Assembly: GCF_000336775.1 (NCBI RefSeq)
Contig: NZ_AOLJ01000018.1
Span: forward strand, 101,954 to 165,953
Direction: 5' to 3'
Length of the DNA stretch: 64,000 nucleotides
From: Haloferax gibbonsii ATCC 33959
GTDB lineage: Archaea; Halobacteriota; Halobacteria; Halobacteriales; Haloferacaceae
Numbering within the stretch: the stretch's first letter is position 1; each line of letters starts with the position of its first letter. The notes beneath the pieces were generated by a model. That model saw only the letters and a program-made list of their open reading frames with translations, did not search any database and was not told the DNA's origin. The translations under genes and the position numbers were made by a program. Below, piece by piece: positions 14,817-23,016 of the stretch.

Positions 14817-15614
14817 ATGGCTGGAGCAGCTGTTACCCCAGATCAGGAGCGGAGCGTCGAGTATCAGCGACCGTCCACAACCGAGACATCTGTCGGGCGA
14901 GCGAGCGTGATTGCTGGACTCGCACTCTTGCTGATGACTGTCCTCGCCGTCTTCGCGAACTTCGTCGTGTTAGACGGGCTCGTTACACGGGGGGACGCTA
15001 CCGGAACGGCGACCGCTATCCTGGGTGCCGAAGGGACATTCCGACTCGGTATCGCGGCGCTCTTCGCGGTCGCCGTACTCGATTTGACCGTTGCGTGGGC
15101 GTTGTACACCGTATTCAAGCCGGTACACGCTGGCGTCGCGCTCCTCTCGGGATGGTTTAGAGCTGTCTTCGCTGGCATCTTCGTCGTTGCAATCAGTCAA
15201 CTCATGAGCGTCCCGCAGCTACTGGGTGCAACCGGGACTGGATTCACCACGGAGCAACAGGCCACTCAGGCACTGCTGAGCATCGAGGCGTTCTACAACA
15301 TCTGGGACGGCGCACTGATTCTGGTCGGCCTCCATCTGGTGTTGGTCGGTTATCTGCTGTACAAGTCTGCGGCTGTCCAGTTCTACACCTCGGGCTACGT
15401 GCCGAAGGTGTTAGGAATGCTCCTCATTCTCGCTGGCATCGGCTACGTGGTGGATAGTTTCGGACGGGTGCTGTTCGCTGGCTACACCTTCGAGGTTGCT
15501 GCGTTCACCTTCGTCGGTGAAGTGTTGCTGATTCTCTGGTTGCTCATCTATGGGCGCCGGATCAGGCTGGACGAGGATAGTGTGGACGACGAGCCGATAT
15601 CCGTGACGACCTGA
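14817..15614 (+). CDS. DUF4386 family membrane protein (second copy)
   Basis: A 265-residue protein with an N-terminal soluble stretch and six helices, including VIAGLALLLMTVLAVFANFVV and GLHLVLVGYLLYKSAAVQF. The pattern (VPQLLGATGTGF... IEAFYNIWDGALILVGLHL... GYVPKVLGMLLILAGIGYVVDS) is characteristic of DUF4386, more so than the first copy. It starts 46 bp after a TnpB-element end, so its native promoter may have been replaced. Function unknown. Confidence 0.85.
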   Translation: MAGAAVTPDQERSVEYQRPSTTETSVGRASVIAGLALLLMTVLAVFANFVVLDGLVTRGDATGTATAILGAEGTFRLGIAALFAVAVLDLTVAWALYTVFKPVHAGVALLSGWFRAVFAGIFVVAISQLMSVPQLLGATGTGFTTEQQATQALLSIEAFYNIWDGALILVGLHLVLVGYLLYKSAAVQFYTSGYVPKVLGMLLILAGIGYVVDSFGRVLFAGYTFEVAAFTFVGEVLLILWLLIYGRRIRLDEDSVDDEPISVTT

Positions 15615-15672
15615 GACCGGGACTTACGGCGATTCGAGGAGAACGCCCACGACTGCGGTCGTGTAGAGGCCC

Positions 15673-15846
15673 TCACACCGTCGAGCGTTCGAGGATATCG
15701 AAGACGTCGACTGCTTTGTACTCCTGGTTGCGCTGTTTTCCGGTTGCTTCGACGATGAGACCGTCTGCTTCCAGCTCCTCGATTGCATTGTACGCCGTCT
15801 GTCGGCTGACGTCAAAGCGTGATTCGACCTCGTTCGCGGTGAAGTG
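15673..15846 (-). pseudogene. C-terminal winged-helix fragment of a Fic/DOC family protein
   Basis: The frame HFTANEVESRFDVSRQTAYN, then AIEELEADGLIVEATGKQRN and QEYKAVDVFDIL to a TGA at 15673 matches the C-terminal HTH that follows the Fic AMP-transferase domain in Fic proteins. The HPFxxGN catalytic domain is absent. Coding similarity stops at 15846, where a reversed TnpB-type right end begins. The fragment has no start codon of its own. Confidence 0.75.
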
Positions 15847-15897
15847 TGACACCCTCCCCGGCGTAAACGCCGGGGCTTCCCACGCATGGGGAATGCC
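15847..15897 (-). mobile_element. solo TnpB-type right end (insertion scar)
   Basis: Read on the minus strand, GGGAAGCCCCGGCGTTTACG then CCGGGGAGGGTGTCA forms a strong hairpin ending in the same GGAGG(G/A)TGTCA terminus as the other TnpB right ends in this window. It abuts the Fic fragment on one side and the BCCT stop codon on the other. No tnpB sequence remains. Confidence 0.65.
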
Positions 15898-15899
15898 AG

Positions 15900-17507
15900 T
15901 TAGTCGTCGTCGATGCTCGACCCTGCCCGGTTCGGCGAACTCGCTGGCTCGGCACCCGTCGAGTCGCTCGTGCCGGAGAGGAGTGGCTCAACCTGATGGA
16001 ATTCCCGGAGCATGCCAGCGATGGCGATGACAGAAATGAGTGCAAATGGGAATCCAGTGATGATTGCCGACGAGCGGAGCGCGTCGATACCGCCACCGAC
16101 GATGAGGAGCGACGCGAGCCCTCCCATGAGGGCACCCCAGATGACGCGGTTGACAGTCGAGGGGTGCTGCTTCCCACCTGTCGTGAGCATCCCGAGGGCG
16201 AGTGTCGAAGAGTCTGCAGACGTGATGAAGAAGGTGACAACGAGGAACAGAAACACGGCCGAAAGCACGCCACCAAATGGCAACGAGCCGAACAACGGGA
16301 AGCCGGAGACGGCAACGCCGTGTTCAGCAACCATCTCGAGCATCGGTGCGATGTTCTGCCGTTCGAAGAAAATAGCACTCCCACCCATCGTGAGGAACCA
16401 CGGCGTGGTCGCAACGGTTGAGCCCACGAGTGCTGTGGCGACGACTTGCCTGATCGTCCGCCCACGTGAGATCCGGGCCACGAAAAGCCCACCAAATGGT
16501 GCCCACGAGAATACCCATGCCCAGTAAAAGACAGTCCAGTTGCCGACCCACTCGCCAGATCCCGTCGCGTTGGTGTACAACGACATCTCGAGGAATCCAA
16601 CGAAGTAGCGTCCCATCGCCTGGAGCCCAGTATTCATGATGTAGTTGGTTGGCCCCAAAAGGAACGTCATGGCCGTCAGGACGGCGAAGACGCCCATATT
16701 GAATCGTGAAATTCGGGCAATACCCTTCTTGACGCCGAGTGCAACCGAGGCGGTGAACGCAACCGTCAGCCCCGTAATTACCAGTACGGTCCCGGTATCA
16801 CCGATCGAGACGCCGAAGTTGTACGTCAGCCCAGTGAGGAACTGCTCCCCGACGAATCCAAGCGTGGTTGCGATCCCACCAATCGTCGCGAACACCGCCA
16901 GTATATCGATTCCCTTCGCTAGAACGCCGTCAAGCTTGTCGACGCCGACGAATGGCGCGATAAGCGTCGACACTCGCATCGGAGCATCCTTCCGGAACGC
17001 GTAGTACGCAATCGGGAGTGCGACGATGAGGTACGGAACCCAGTACGAGATCCCCCAATGAAAGAGGGTGTACTGAATTGCCCCGACCGCCGCGGTCGCC
17101 GATTGGGATTCGCCCCCGATGAGTGGCGGCACCGTCTGGTAGTGACTCAACGCCTCTGCAGGGCCCCAGAAAACGATCCCTGCTGCAATGCCTGCCGAGA
17201 ACATCATCGAAAAGTACGACAGCAACCCAAACTCGGGGTCTTCGTCTGGTTTGCCGAGTTTGATTCGTCCCCACGGACCAACCATCAGCCAGAGGCTGAA
17301 CATGACCATCAGGAACATCGTTCCGATGTAAACCCACATATACTCCGTCCAGAGGAACGTATTGATCTGCCCCATGGCGTTTGCAGATGCAGTCGGGTTG
17401 GTGAAGAACACGACAATCGCGAGCAGCGATACCGAGAATCCAATCCCGAAGATGGTGAAGTCAAGTTCGTCGATGAACCGTTTTATTGGTGTGTTATTTT
17501 CTACCAT
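15900..17507 (-). CDS. BCCT family betaine/choline/carnitine transporter
   Basis: A 535-residue secondary transporter with twelve expected helices. The BCCT signature is present as NWTVFYWAWVFSWAPFGGLF followed by ARISRGRT (about residues 320-347), with the glycine-rich stretch MMFSAGIAAGIVFWGPAEAL near residue 105, where the family's Na+/substrate contacts lie. It would import glycine betaine or a related compatible solute, useful under osmotic stress. The ATG at 17507 gives a normal length. It stands alone, its 3' end touching a TnpB scar. Confidence 0.95.
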   Translation of the reverse strand: MVENNTPIKRFIDELDFTIFGIGFSVSLLAIVVFFTNPTASANAMGQINTFLWTEYMWVYIGTMFLMVMFSLWLMVGPWGRIKLGKPDEDPEFGLLSYFSMMFSAGIAAGIVFWGPAEALSHYQTVPPLIGGESQSATAAVGAIQYTLFHWGISYWVPYLIVALPIAYYAFRKDAPMRVSTLIAPFVGVDKLDGVLAKGIDILAVFATIGGIATTLGFVGEQFLTGLTYNFGVSIGDTGTVLVITGLTVAFTASVALGVKKGIARISRFNMGVFAVLTAMTFLLGPTNYIMNTGLQAMGRYFVGFLEMSLYTNATGSGEWVGNWTVFYWAWVFSWAPFGGLFVARISRGRTIRQVVATALVGSTVATTPWFLTMGGSAIFFERQNIAPMLEMVAEHGVAVSGFPLFGSLPFGGVLSAVFLFLVVTFFITSADSSTLALGMLTTGGKQHPSTVNRVIWGALMGGLASLLIVGGGIDALRSSAIITGFPFALISVIAIAGMLREFHQVEPLLSGTSDSTGAEPASSPNRAGSSIDDD

Positions 17508-17689
17508 TTGTCACGATGTCTTCCGTCATGGCGTCTCAAATTTCGGGTTGAATATGACTCCTGTTTAAGTCAACGCCGGTTCTCGACTGTGCCGGTCTTC
17601 CAACGATTCGAGGATATTGACTACGAATTTACAGTAACTCGCCGGAAGGCGTGTCAATCAGAGAATAAGATGGGAGTCTCGGCTGTCTA

Positions 17690-17715
17690 TCACTCGGTGC
17701 GAGGTGTGGGGGTCA
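17690..17715 (+). repeat. 26-bp direct repeat, copy 2
   Basis: Identical to 12623-12648 and in the same orientation. It lies just beyond the stop codon of the leftward lipoprotein gene at 17722. The pair brackets about 5 kb containing most of the broken genes of this part of the window. Confidence 0.75.
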
Positions 17716-17721
17716 ATTGGG

Positions 17722-18258
17722 TCATCCTGTCGGCGTCCGCTGTTCAATGGCAACGAGTGAGTCGTCGAGTGCTTCGAGAACGTCGCGAGTGCTTGGTTCG
17801 CTCCCCCAGGAGTACCGAGAGGTCGTGGTAGTGAGGCCGACTTTTGCACCGACGACGAGTGATGAGGGTGGTTCGCTCTCGCTGTATCCCTGCGTGTTGA
17901 ACACGTCGTTGAACGCGTCGCTCCGGGCCCACGACAGCCACGTTGTTTCAGCGTTCTCCCCGAGGAGTGCCAGCACTCGGTCGTCGATCAGCCACTCGAC
18001 CGCCTGCGTGGCGTTCGTGTTCGTGTCGTCGGGGAGGACGAGTAAGTCGGCGTTGTGGGGTGCGCTCACCGTCTCGATGTCTGGGGGCATCGAGAGGTCG
18101 ACTTCTTCGGCGACGTACACCGGCGTCACGTCGAGACGCTCGTAGGTTGGCTTCTCAGTGTCTGAATCGTCCGTTTGGAGGGCCAAACACCCAGCGAGTG
18201 AACTGAGAGCCGCGATGCCGCACGCACGGAGGGCGGTCCGGCGGGTGCAGTAGGGCAT
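17722..18258 (-). CDS. hypothetical lipoprotein
   Basis: A 178-residue exported lipoprotein: MPYCTRRTALRACGIAALSS, then the lipobox LAGC (Cys about 23). A mixed alpha/beta domain of about 130 residues follows, with no recognised motif. It is divergent from the epimerase gene at 18446. Function unknown. Confidence 0.65.
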   Translation of the reverse strand: MPYCTRRTALRACGIAALSSLAGCLALQTDDSDTEKPTYERLDVTPVYVAEEVDLSMPPDIETVSAPHNADLLVLPDDTNTNATQAVEWLIDDRVLALLGENAETTWLSWARSDAFNDVFNTQGYSESEPPSSLVVGAKVGLTTTTSRYSWGSEPSTRDVLEALDDSLVAIEQRTPTG

Positions 18259-18445
18259 AGCAGTGAGTTAGTCGAGGGGACTGAAAATGTGTTGGAGAGC
18301 TAACTATATTCGGTTGGTTCTCGCAGGTGACCGTAGTCGTCTCTCGTCTGGTGGACGAATCGTTCCGTGAGTTCAACAGCACGCCCTCGACTGACTCACA
18401 CCAGATTGACGATAGGTTCTTGTCACTTGGCGAGAGCCACCACGT

Positions 18446-19366
18446 ATGGACGGCAAACGAGTTCTCGTTACTGGCGGGGCCGGCTTCATCGGCTCGAATC
18501 TCGCAAATCATCTTGCGGAGGATAACGACGTCATTGCAATCGACGACCTCTATCTCGGGACGCCCGAGAATCTGGATGATGACGTCGAGTTCCACGACAT
18601 GACGGTCCTCGACGACGACCTCCCGACCGAGGGCGTCGACGTGGTGTTCCATCTGGCGGCGCTGTCGTCGTACAAGATGCACGAGGAGAACCCGACGAAG
18701 GGTGCCCGTGTCAACATCGAAGGCTTCGTCAACACGGTCGAGCAGGCGCGAAAGGACGGCTGTGACACGGTCGTGTACGCGACCACGTCGTCGATCTATG
18801 GCTCGCGGACGGAACCGTCGCCCGAGGATATGCCGGTCGAATCGCGGACCGGGTACGAAGCGTCGAAGTTAGGCCGTGAGCGCTACGCGGAGTACTTCCA
18901 CCATCACTACGACATGCAGCTCGCGGGCATGCGTTTCTTCTCGGTGTACCAGGGCTTCGGCGGTGCAGAAGAACACAAAGGCGAGTTCGCGAATACGGTC
19001 GCGCAGTTCACCGACAAAATCGCGAACGGCGAGTCGCCGGAGCTGTTCGGTGATGGGTCCCAAACGCGTGACTTCACGCACGTCGATGATATCGTTCGGG
19101 GGATCGAACTCGCGGCTGACGAGCGGCTCCAGGGCATCTACAACCTCGGGACTGCCGAGAGCTACTCGTTCAACGAGATGGTCGAGATGATTAATGAGGT
19201 CCTCGGGACGGATGTCGAGCCTGAGTATGTGGAGAACCCCTTCGAGGTGTACGTCCACGACACGAAAGCAGACTACTCGAAGATCCACGAGGCGACCGGG
19301 TGGGAACCCCAGGTGTCGTTCGAAGAGGGTGTCGAGCGGGTTTGTCAGCCGTATCTCGACGACTAA
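18446..19366 (+). CDS. NAD-dependent sugar nucleotide epimerase/dehydratase (GalE-like)
   Basis: A 306-residue extended short-chain dehydrogenase. It has the NAD-binding GxxGxxG loop (LVTGGAGFIGSNLA), a Thr/Ser-Ser pair (YATTSSIYG) and the catalytic YxxxK (GYEASKLG). The C-terminal sugar-binding part has ELFGDGSQTRDFTHVDDIVRG. This is the UDP-glucose 4-epimerase/UDP-glucuronate epimerase group; the substrate cannot be fixed from sequence. It would supply a nucleotide sugar for surface glycans, possibly for the locus 9 kb downstream. Confidence 0.9.
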   Translation: MDGKRVLVTGGAGFIGSNLANHLAEDNDVIAIDDLYLGTPENLDDDVEFHDMTVLDDDLPTEGVDVVFHLAALSSYKMHEENPTKGARVNIEGFVNTVEQARKDGCDTVVYATTSSIYGSRTEPSPEDMPVESRTGYEASKLGRERYAEYFHHHYDMQLAGMRFFSVYQGFGGAEEHKGEFANTVAQFTDKIANGESPELFGDGSQTRDFTHVDDIVRGIELAADERLQGIYNLGTAESYSFNEMVEMINEVLGTDVEPEYVENPFEVYVHDTKADYSKIHEATGWEPQVSFEEGVERVCQPYLDD

Positions 19367-19390
19367 CAGAGACTTTCGCGGGAGTGTGTT

Positions 19391-20173
19391 TTAGCGACGC
19401 AGTTCCACCAGCGCTTCGTCACACTGTGGGCAAATGAGTCGCTCGACGGTCACGGACGCACAACACGTCTCGTGAGTCACCTGCTCGTATTCGGTCGGTT
19501 CGTCACACCGAAGGCAGCGGTCAACCGTTGCGCGGACGCTCCGAAGGAGGGCGGCGATTTCGTCCGGCGGGCGTTCGCTCCACCCGGTATACCGTTCCGA
19601 GAGGACCGCTTTCGCCCGAAGGTCTGCGTCAAGCGCAAGCGGTGACGGCCACGCTGCGATAGGGTCGCTGTCATCGGAAAGCGTGTAGCGACCCTGCTGG
19701 CTGGTGAACGAACCGTCGGTCGACGGGAGTTCGAGGACGTCGCGTGCGAGCGAAGCCGATGGCGACTGCGGCGGGTCAACCGCGGCCAGCGACGCTTTGA
19801 ACTCCGGGTCGAGAGCGAAGTCTCCATCCGAGGACTCGCGTAAAAGCCCCTGCGAGAGGAGCCACGCGTCGGTACTCTCGTCGCGTGACGTCAACAGCGG
19901 CTGCTTGCCGAACCACGCGAGGAGCCGTGACGGCAGGTAACGCTTTGTTAGTGCCGGCGTGCCCGGAACGAGGTACCCTCGAAAGTACACCGTCGCGAGC
20001 GCCCCAGTCAACGCCACAAGGGCCGCGACACCGGACAGCGGTATCAAGGCGACCGCGACGAGTACCGAGAGACCAACGTTCACTACCGTACAGGCCCAAC
20101 ATCGGTTCGATCCAGTGTACTCGTCTCGACGCAGTCGGTCACCGAGGCCGTGCGTGATGTGGGATAGAGACAC
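19391..20173 (-). CDS. membrane/zinc protein downstream of halocin gene (candidate immunity or maturation factor)
   Basis: About 260 residues. Near the N-terminus a CWAC motif precedes two membrane spans (VVNVGLSVLVAVALIPLSGV and AALVALTGALATVYF). A soluble middle follows, then a C-terminal Cys cluster (CLRC...CC...CPQC) that probably binds zinc. It starts 18 bp after the halocin-precursor stop. The sequence GGAGCGGTGACATCCGTG places an almost complete anti-16S match ahead of the second GTG (20173), which I prefer over the first GTG (20182). The tight spacing implies co-transcription with the halocin gene. I do not recognise the family; a role in immunity, processing or export is inference. 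Confidence 0.72.
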   Translation of the reverse strand: MSLSHITHGLGDRLRRDEYTGSNRCWACTVVNVGLSVLVAVALIPLSGVAALVALTGALATVYFRGYLVPGTPALTKRYLPSRLLAWFGKQPLLTSRDESTDAWLLSQGLLRESSDGDFALDPEFKASLAAVDPPQSPSASLARDVLELPSTDGSFTSQQGRYTLSDDSDPIAAWPSPLALDADLRAKAVLSERYTGWSERPPDEIAALLRSVRATVDRCLRCDEPTEYEQVTHETCCASVTVERLICPQCDEALVELRR

Positions 20174-20191
20174 GGATGTCACCGCTCCTAC

Positions 20192-21112
20192 TCAGCACCA
20201 GTTTGTCCGGTCAACACAGACCTCTTCGGCGACGGCTTCACCGCATCCGGAGAGGGCGTCGGCCACGTCGCAGATGATACCGACGAAGCCGACACAGGTC
20301 AGACCAGCGATGGGGACTGCGATCCCGGTTAGCCCGCAGATGAACGCACCGGTTGCCGCACAGCCGACGCTACAGGTGAGACCGACGGCGAACCCACAAG
20401 CGTAACAGCCGTCGATGTCGACGTCGTCGTCGAGGAGGTCCCACGCGAGGTTCGTCAGGTCACTCCCCGTGGTGAAGCCGTCGTAAATCTCGTCGATAAC
20501 GGCGTTCGTGTCGACGTTGTTGACGGCCCGCCGAGTCGCATCGGCATCGAGGTTAAGCTCGGTAGACGCCAAGCCATCAGTGTTGTTTGCGGCGGACACC
20601 GTCTGTTCACCAGCGCCGGCGTCGAATCGCTCGATACGAGTGGTGAATCCGTCTTTCGTCTTGTGCGTGTAATCAAGAACACTCAGAATGAGCGAATCTG
20701 ACGTGGCGTCTTCGGCGAGTACGACGGCAGCTTCGGCATTAGGATTCGGGTGCTTGACCGGGTACTCGACGACGTACCGGTGAATCTTCTTGCCGTCCGG
20801 CGCATCGTCGGCGGCGATCTCGACTTCGCCGACGGTGACCGACTTGCCGCGAGACACCGTCCCGTCGCGGGACTTCGCCTTCGCTTCGAGGCGGTCGAAC
20901 TCGGCGGTCTTCGCCAACCGGTTTGCCACTTTCCTCTCATCTTTGCCATCGAGAATGCTGATGTTCTCGGAAGCGACGACGTTCCCAGCGGCGACAGGGG
21001 ACAACGCGAGCCCCGTTCCAACCGCGCCGGCGCGACGAACGAAACTGCGTCGGTTGAGTCCGCTTGTCTCCTGTTCGTTACTGTCGTGTTCGTTGTCGTT
21101 AGCGTGGGTCAT
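20192..21112 (-). CDS. halC8: halocin C8-type microhalocin precursor
   Basis: A 306-residue precursor starting at the ATG at 21112 (a longer open frame to 21226 is upstream noise). The N-terminus is a Tat signal (NRRSFVRRAGAVGTGLAL). The C-terminal 77 residues, from DVDIDGCYACGFAVGLTC onwards, hold ten cysteines and match halocin C8: GCAATGAFICGLTGI, VPIAGLTCVGF and SGCGEAVAEEVC. In the known system a roughly 280-residue Tat-exported precursor is cleaved into a C-terminal 76-residue Cys-rich antibiotic and an N-terminal immunity protein (HalI). Here the pre-halocin segment (about residues 40-228) would be the HalI equivalent. Divergent regulator upstream, co-directional membrane/zinc protein downstream. 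Confidence 0.93.
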   Translation of the reverse strand: MTHANDNEHDSNEQETSGLNRRSFVRRAGAVGTGLALSPVAAGNVVASENISILDGKDERKVANRLAKTAEFDRLEAKAKSRDGTVSRGKSVTVGEVEIAADDAPDGKKIHRYVVEYPVKHPNPNAEAAVVLAEDATSDSLILSVLDYTHKTKDGFTTRIERFDAGAGEQTVSAANNTDGLASTELNLDADATRRAVNNVDTNAVIDEIYDGFTTGSDLTNLAWDLLDDDVDIDGCYACGFAVGLTCSVGCAATGAFICGLTGIAVPIAGLTCVGFVGIICDVADALSGCGEAVAEEVCVDRTNWC

Positions 21113-21298
21113 CGTGTTACCCAATCGACACCATGGCCGGGGCACCCATTGCTTCATGGACCGTTGGAGAGTCGCATCCACTGCAGTAGCTGCGTACGGG
21201 GTGACACAGCGACACAGTAGTTGCACGAATACGTCACGCTCTGCGGAGACGGTGCAGTTCGGAACTGGTGACTGTAATCCAGATTTCAGTCAACAGAA

Positions 21299-22126
21299 AT
21301 GTCATGTTCTGTAGGTCAAAACTCGTCGGTGATGCCGTCTCCAGCCACCGAAGAGATAATCGACCTCGTCACCCGCCGGTGGAACGTCTTAGAGTCGCTT
21401 TCGGATCGTGCATTATCCAAGCCGGAATTAGAGGCGACACTCGAGGTCTCTCGTTCGACGGTAGATCGGGCAATCGGTGAACTCGAAGCGGCGTCGATGG
21501 TCGTCCGCGACCCGTCGAGCGGCTACCAGTTGACGGAGTTCGGTCGGCCGGTGTATCGGCTGTGCAAACGGACTCGACGGTGCCTCGATGCCGTGACTGA
21601 AGCATACTCCCTCGGGTCGGCAGTTCCATCGGGCGCGAACGGCGAGCTACCGATGTACGACGGGGCGACACTCGTGTCCACGGAACCGCACGTTCCAGAC
21701 AAGCCACTGCAGCACCTCCTGGACAGGATGCGCGAGGCGGAGTCACTGCGGGGGTACACCCCGGTCGTGTTACAGCAGTATGTCGAAGTATGCAACGAGC
21801 ACGCCACGCGCCGAGAGGCCGACGTCGAACTAGTCGTGCCTCCACAGGCACATCAGTGCCTGCGGACGACGTATCCCGACGAGTACCAACGCGCGCTTCG
21901 GACCTCACGTGTTCGCCTCCACGAAACGGCGGCCTCGCTGCCGTTCGGACTGCTCGTTTTCGATGAGAGAGCGAATCGGACGTGCGCGCTTGTGTCGTAC
22001 TCGAAGGCCGGAGCGACGGGCGTGCTGTTCAACGATACGACCTCGGCGATTGGTTGGGCGACGCAGACGTATCGCGAACTCAAGGCAGATTCGACCCCAG
22101 TCGACCAGCCGAAGGCGACGCACTGA
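21299..22126 (+). CDS. winged-helix transcriptional regulator divergent from the halocin gene
   Basis: A 275-residue protein, or 264 residues if started at MPSPATEEI (21332). The N-terminal winged helix reads LSKPELEATLEVSRSTVDRA then IGELEAASMVVRD; a C-terminal domain of about 150 residues resembles the sensor part of haloarchaeal TrmB/IclR-like regulators (DUF1724-type). It shares the 190-bp intergenic region with the halocin precursor gene, so it probably controls it. The stop codon TGA at 22124 is the first base triplet of a TnpB-type end (TGACATCCTCCCCGC), so the native C-terminus may have been trimmed slightly. Confidence 0.8.
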   Translation: MSCSVGQNSSVMPSPATEEIIDLVTRRWNVLESLSDRALSKPELEATLEVSRSTVDRAIGELEAASMVVRDPSSGYQLTEFGRPVYRLCKRTRRCLDAVTEAYSLGSAVPSGANGELPMYDGATLVSTEPHVPDKPLQHLLDRMREAESLRGYTPVVLQQYVEVCNEHATRREADVELVVPPQAHQCLRTTYPDEYQRALRTSRVRLHETAASLPFGLLVFDERANRTCALVSYSKAGATGVLFNDTTSAIGWATQTYRELKADSTPVDQPKATH

Positions 22127-22165
22127 CATCCTCCCCGCACTAACCAACGGAGGGTTCTCCATACT
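22124..22165 (-). mobile_element. solo TnpB-type right end (insertion scar)
   Basis: On the minus strand the sequence ends GCGGGGAGGATGTCA, identical to the right end of the TnpB element at position 992. The hairpin ahead of it is partly decayed (AACCCTCCGTTGG). It sits between the regulator and the Xre gene and contributes the regulator's stop codon. Confidence 0.6.
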
Positions 22166-22182
22166 TCTCCGTAACCGTGCGC

Positions 22183-22383
22183 TCATCCGTCAAACTCCGG
22201 TGAAAACAGCTCTTCGACGGAACAATCGAAATAGCGCGCGAGCTTGAACGCGAGTTTGAGCGACGGGTCGTACCGCGAGTGTTCGATGGCGTAGATGGTC
22301 TGTCGGCTGACGCCGACCGCAGTCGCCAGCTCCGCTTGAGTGATGCGTTCTTCCGCTCGCTTTACTCGGATGTCGTTTTCCAT
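22183..22383 (-). CDS. Xre-type HTH regulator
   Basis: A 66-residue single-domain Cro/C1 helix-turn-helix protein: MENDIRVKRAEERITQAELA then TAVGVSRQTIYAIEHSRYDP and LKLAFKLARYFDCSVEELF. This compact form is the YgzD/HTH_3 type that is commonly encoded with small membrane proteins. It is the last gene of a three-gene leftward operon (5-bp gap to the preceding gene), where it may act as autoregulator. Confidence 0.92.
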   Translation of the reverse strand: MENDIRVKRAEERITQAELATAVGVSRQTIYAIEHSRYDPSLKLAFKLARYFDCSVEELFSPEFDG

Positions 22384-22388
22384 CGATG

Positions 22389-22784
22389 TCAGACGCGCTG
22401 TCGGAGTTCGGTCGCGCCGAGGACACAGAACACCGTCCCGAGACCTGCGACCGCGAGGAAGGTGACTGCGCTCGGGACCTGCTGGGTACTGAGAGCGTAC
22501 GACGCGAACAGGCCGACTAGCGACGCGAGCATGACACCCCCGGTCGTACTGAGAGCACGGTCGATGTTTCGCACGTCGCGCTCGTCAACCACGTTGTCGG
22601 AGGGCGACTCACCTCGAACGACGTATCCGACGTTCGCGAAGACGGTGATGACCGCAGGAACGACCACTAACTCACCGACCGAGGGAGAAGTGTCCACACC
22701 GAAGAACGGCGGCACAACCGCCAGCAGGAGCGCCGGAACGACGAACAGCAAGAAACTGTACGTCGGCGGGAGCCACCGCGACAT
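22389..22784 (-). CDS. four-helix membrane protein of an Xre operon
   Basis: A 131-residue protein with four helices (YSFLLFVVPALLLAVVPPFFG, ELVVVPAVITVFANVGYVV, MLASLVGLFASYALS and AVTFLAVAGLGTVFCVLG). Adjacency to the Xre gene recalls the DUF2178 membrane-protein/HTH pairs of archaea, though I cannot confirm the family. It is separated by 1-2 bp from the gene before it. Confidence 0.68.
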   Translation of the reverse strand: MSRWLPPTYSFLLFVVPALLLAVVPPFFGVDTSPSVGELVVVPAVITVFANVGYVVRGESPSDNVVDERDVRNIDRALSTTGGVMLASLVGLFASYALSTQQVPSAVTFLAVAGLGTVFCVLGATELRQRV

Positions 22785-22785
22785 T

Positions 22786-23016
22786 TCACTGTCCCCCGCT
22801 TCCGAACTCGCTCGACAGGATTCCGGGCAGGTCGGTCAGCCAACTGATGACCGCACAGACGATCATCACGCCGACCGCGGCCATATAGCCCCACACCGTA
22901 ACCGTGTCGAGCACGAAGTCGATTGCGACGAATCCCGAGAGGATGACAGCGCCGCTGATCGCCGCCGCAACGACGACGAGCAGCGCCGAATACGCACGCA
23001 CCGGACTGTTTACCAT
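22786..23016 (-). CDS. two-helix membrane protein, first gene of the Xre operon
   Basis: A 76-residue protein (from MVNSPVRAYSALL) with two or three hydrophobic segments (LVVVAAAISGAVILSGFVAID and TVWGYMAAVGVMIVCAVISWL). The internal ATG at 23016 is preferred because a TATA-like ATATAC lies about 25 bp upstream of it. The longer open frame to 23073 would cross that promoter. Function unknown. Confidence 0.62.
   Translation of the reverse strand: MVNSPVRAYSALLVVVAAAISGAVILSGFVAIDFVLDTVTVWGYMAAVGVMIVCAVISWLTDLPGILSSEFGSGGQ

Noticed and set aside
15624-15887. 87-codon minus-strand ORF near the Fic fragment
   Set aside because: Wrong frame; the Fic-type winged helix is read in another frame that has no start because its 5' part is missing.
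21113-21226. Longer start for the halocin precursor
   Set aside because: The extra 38 residues precede a complete Tat signal and have no counterpart in the known precursor layout.
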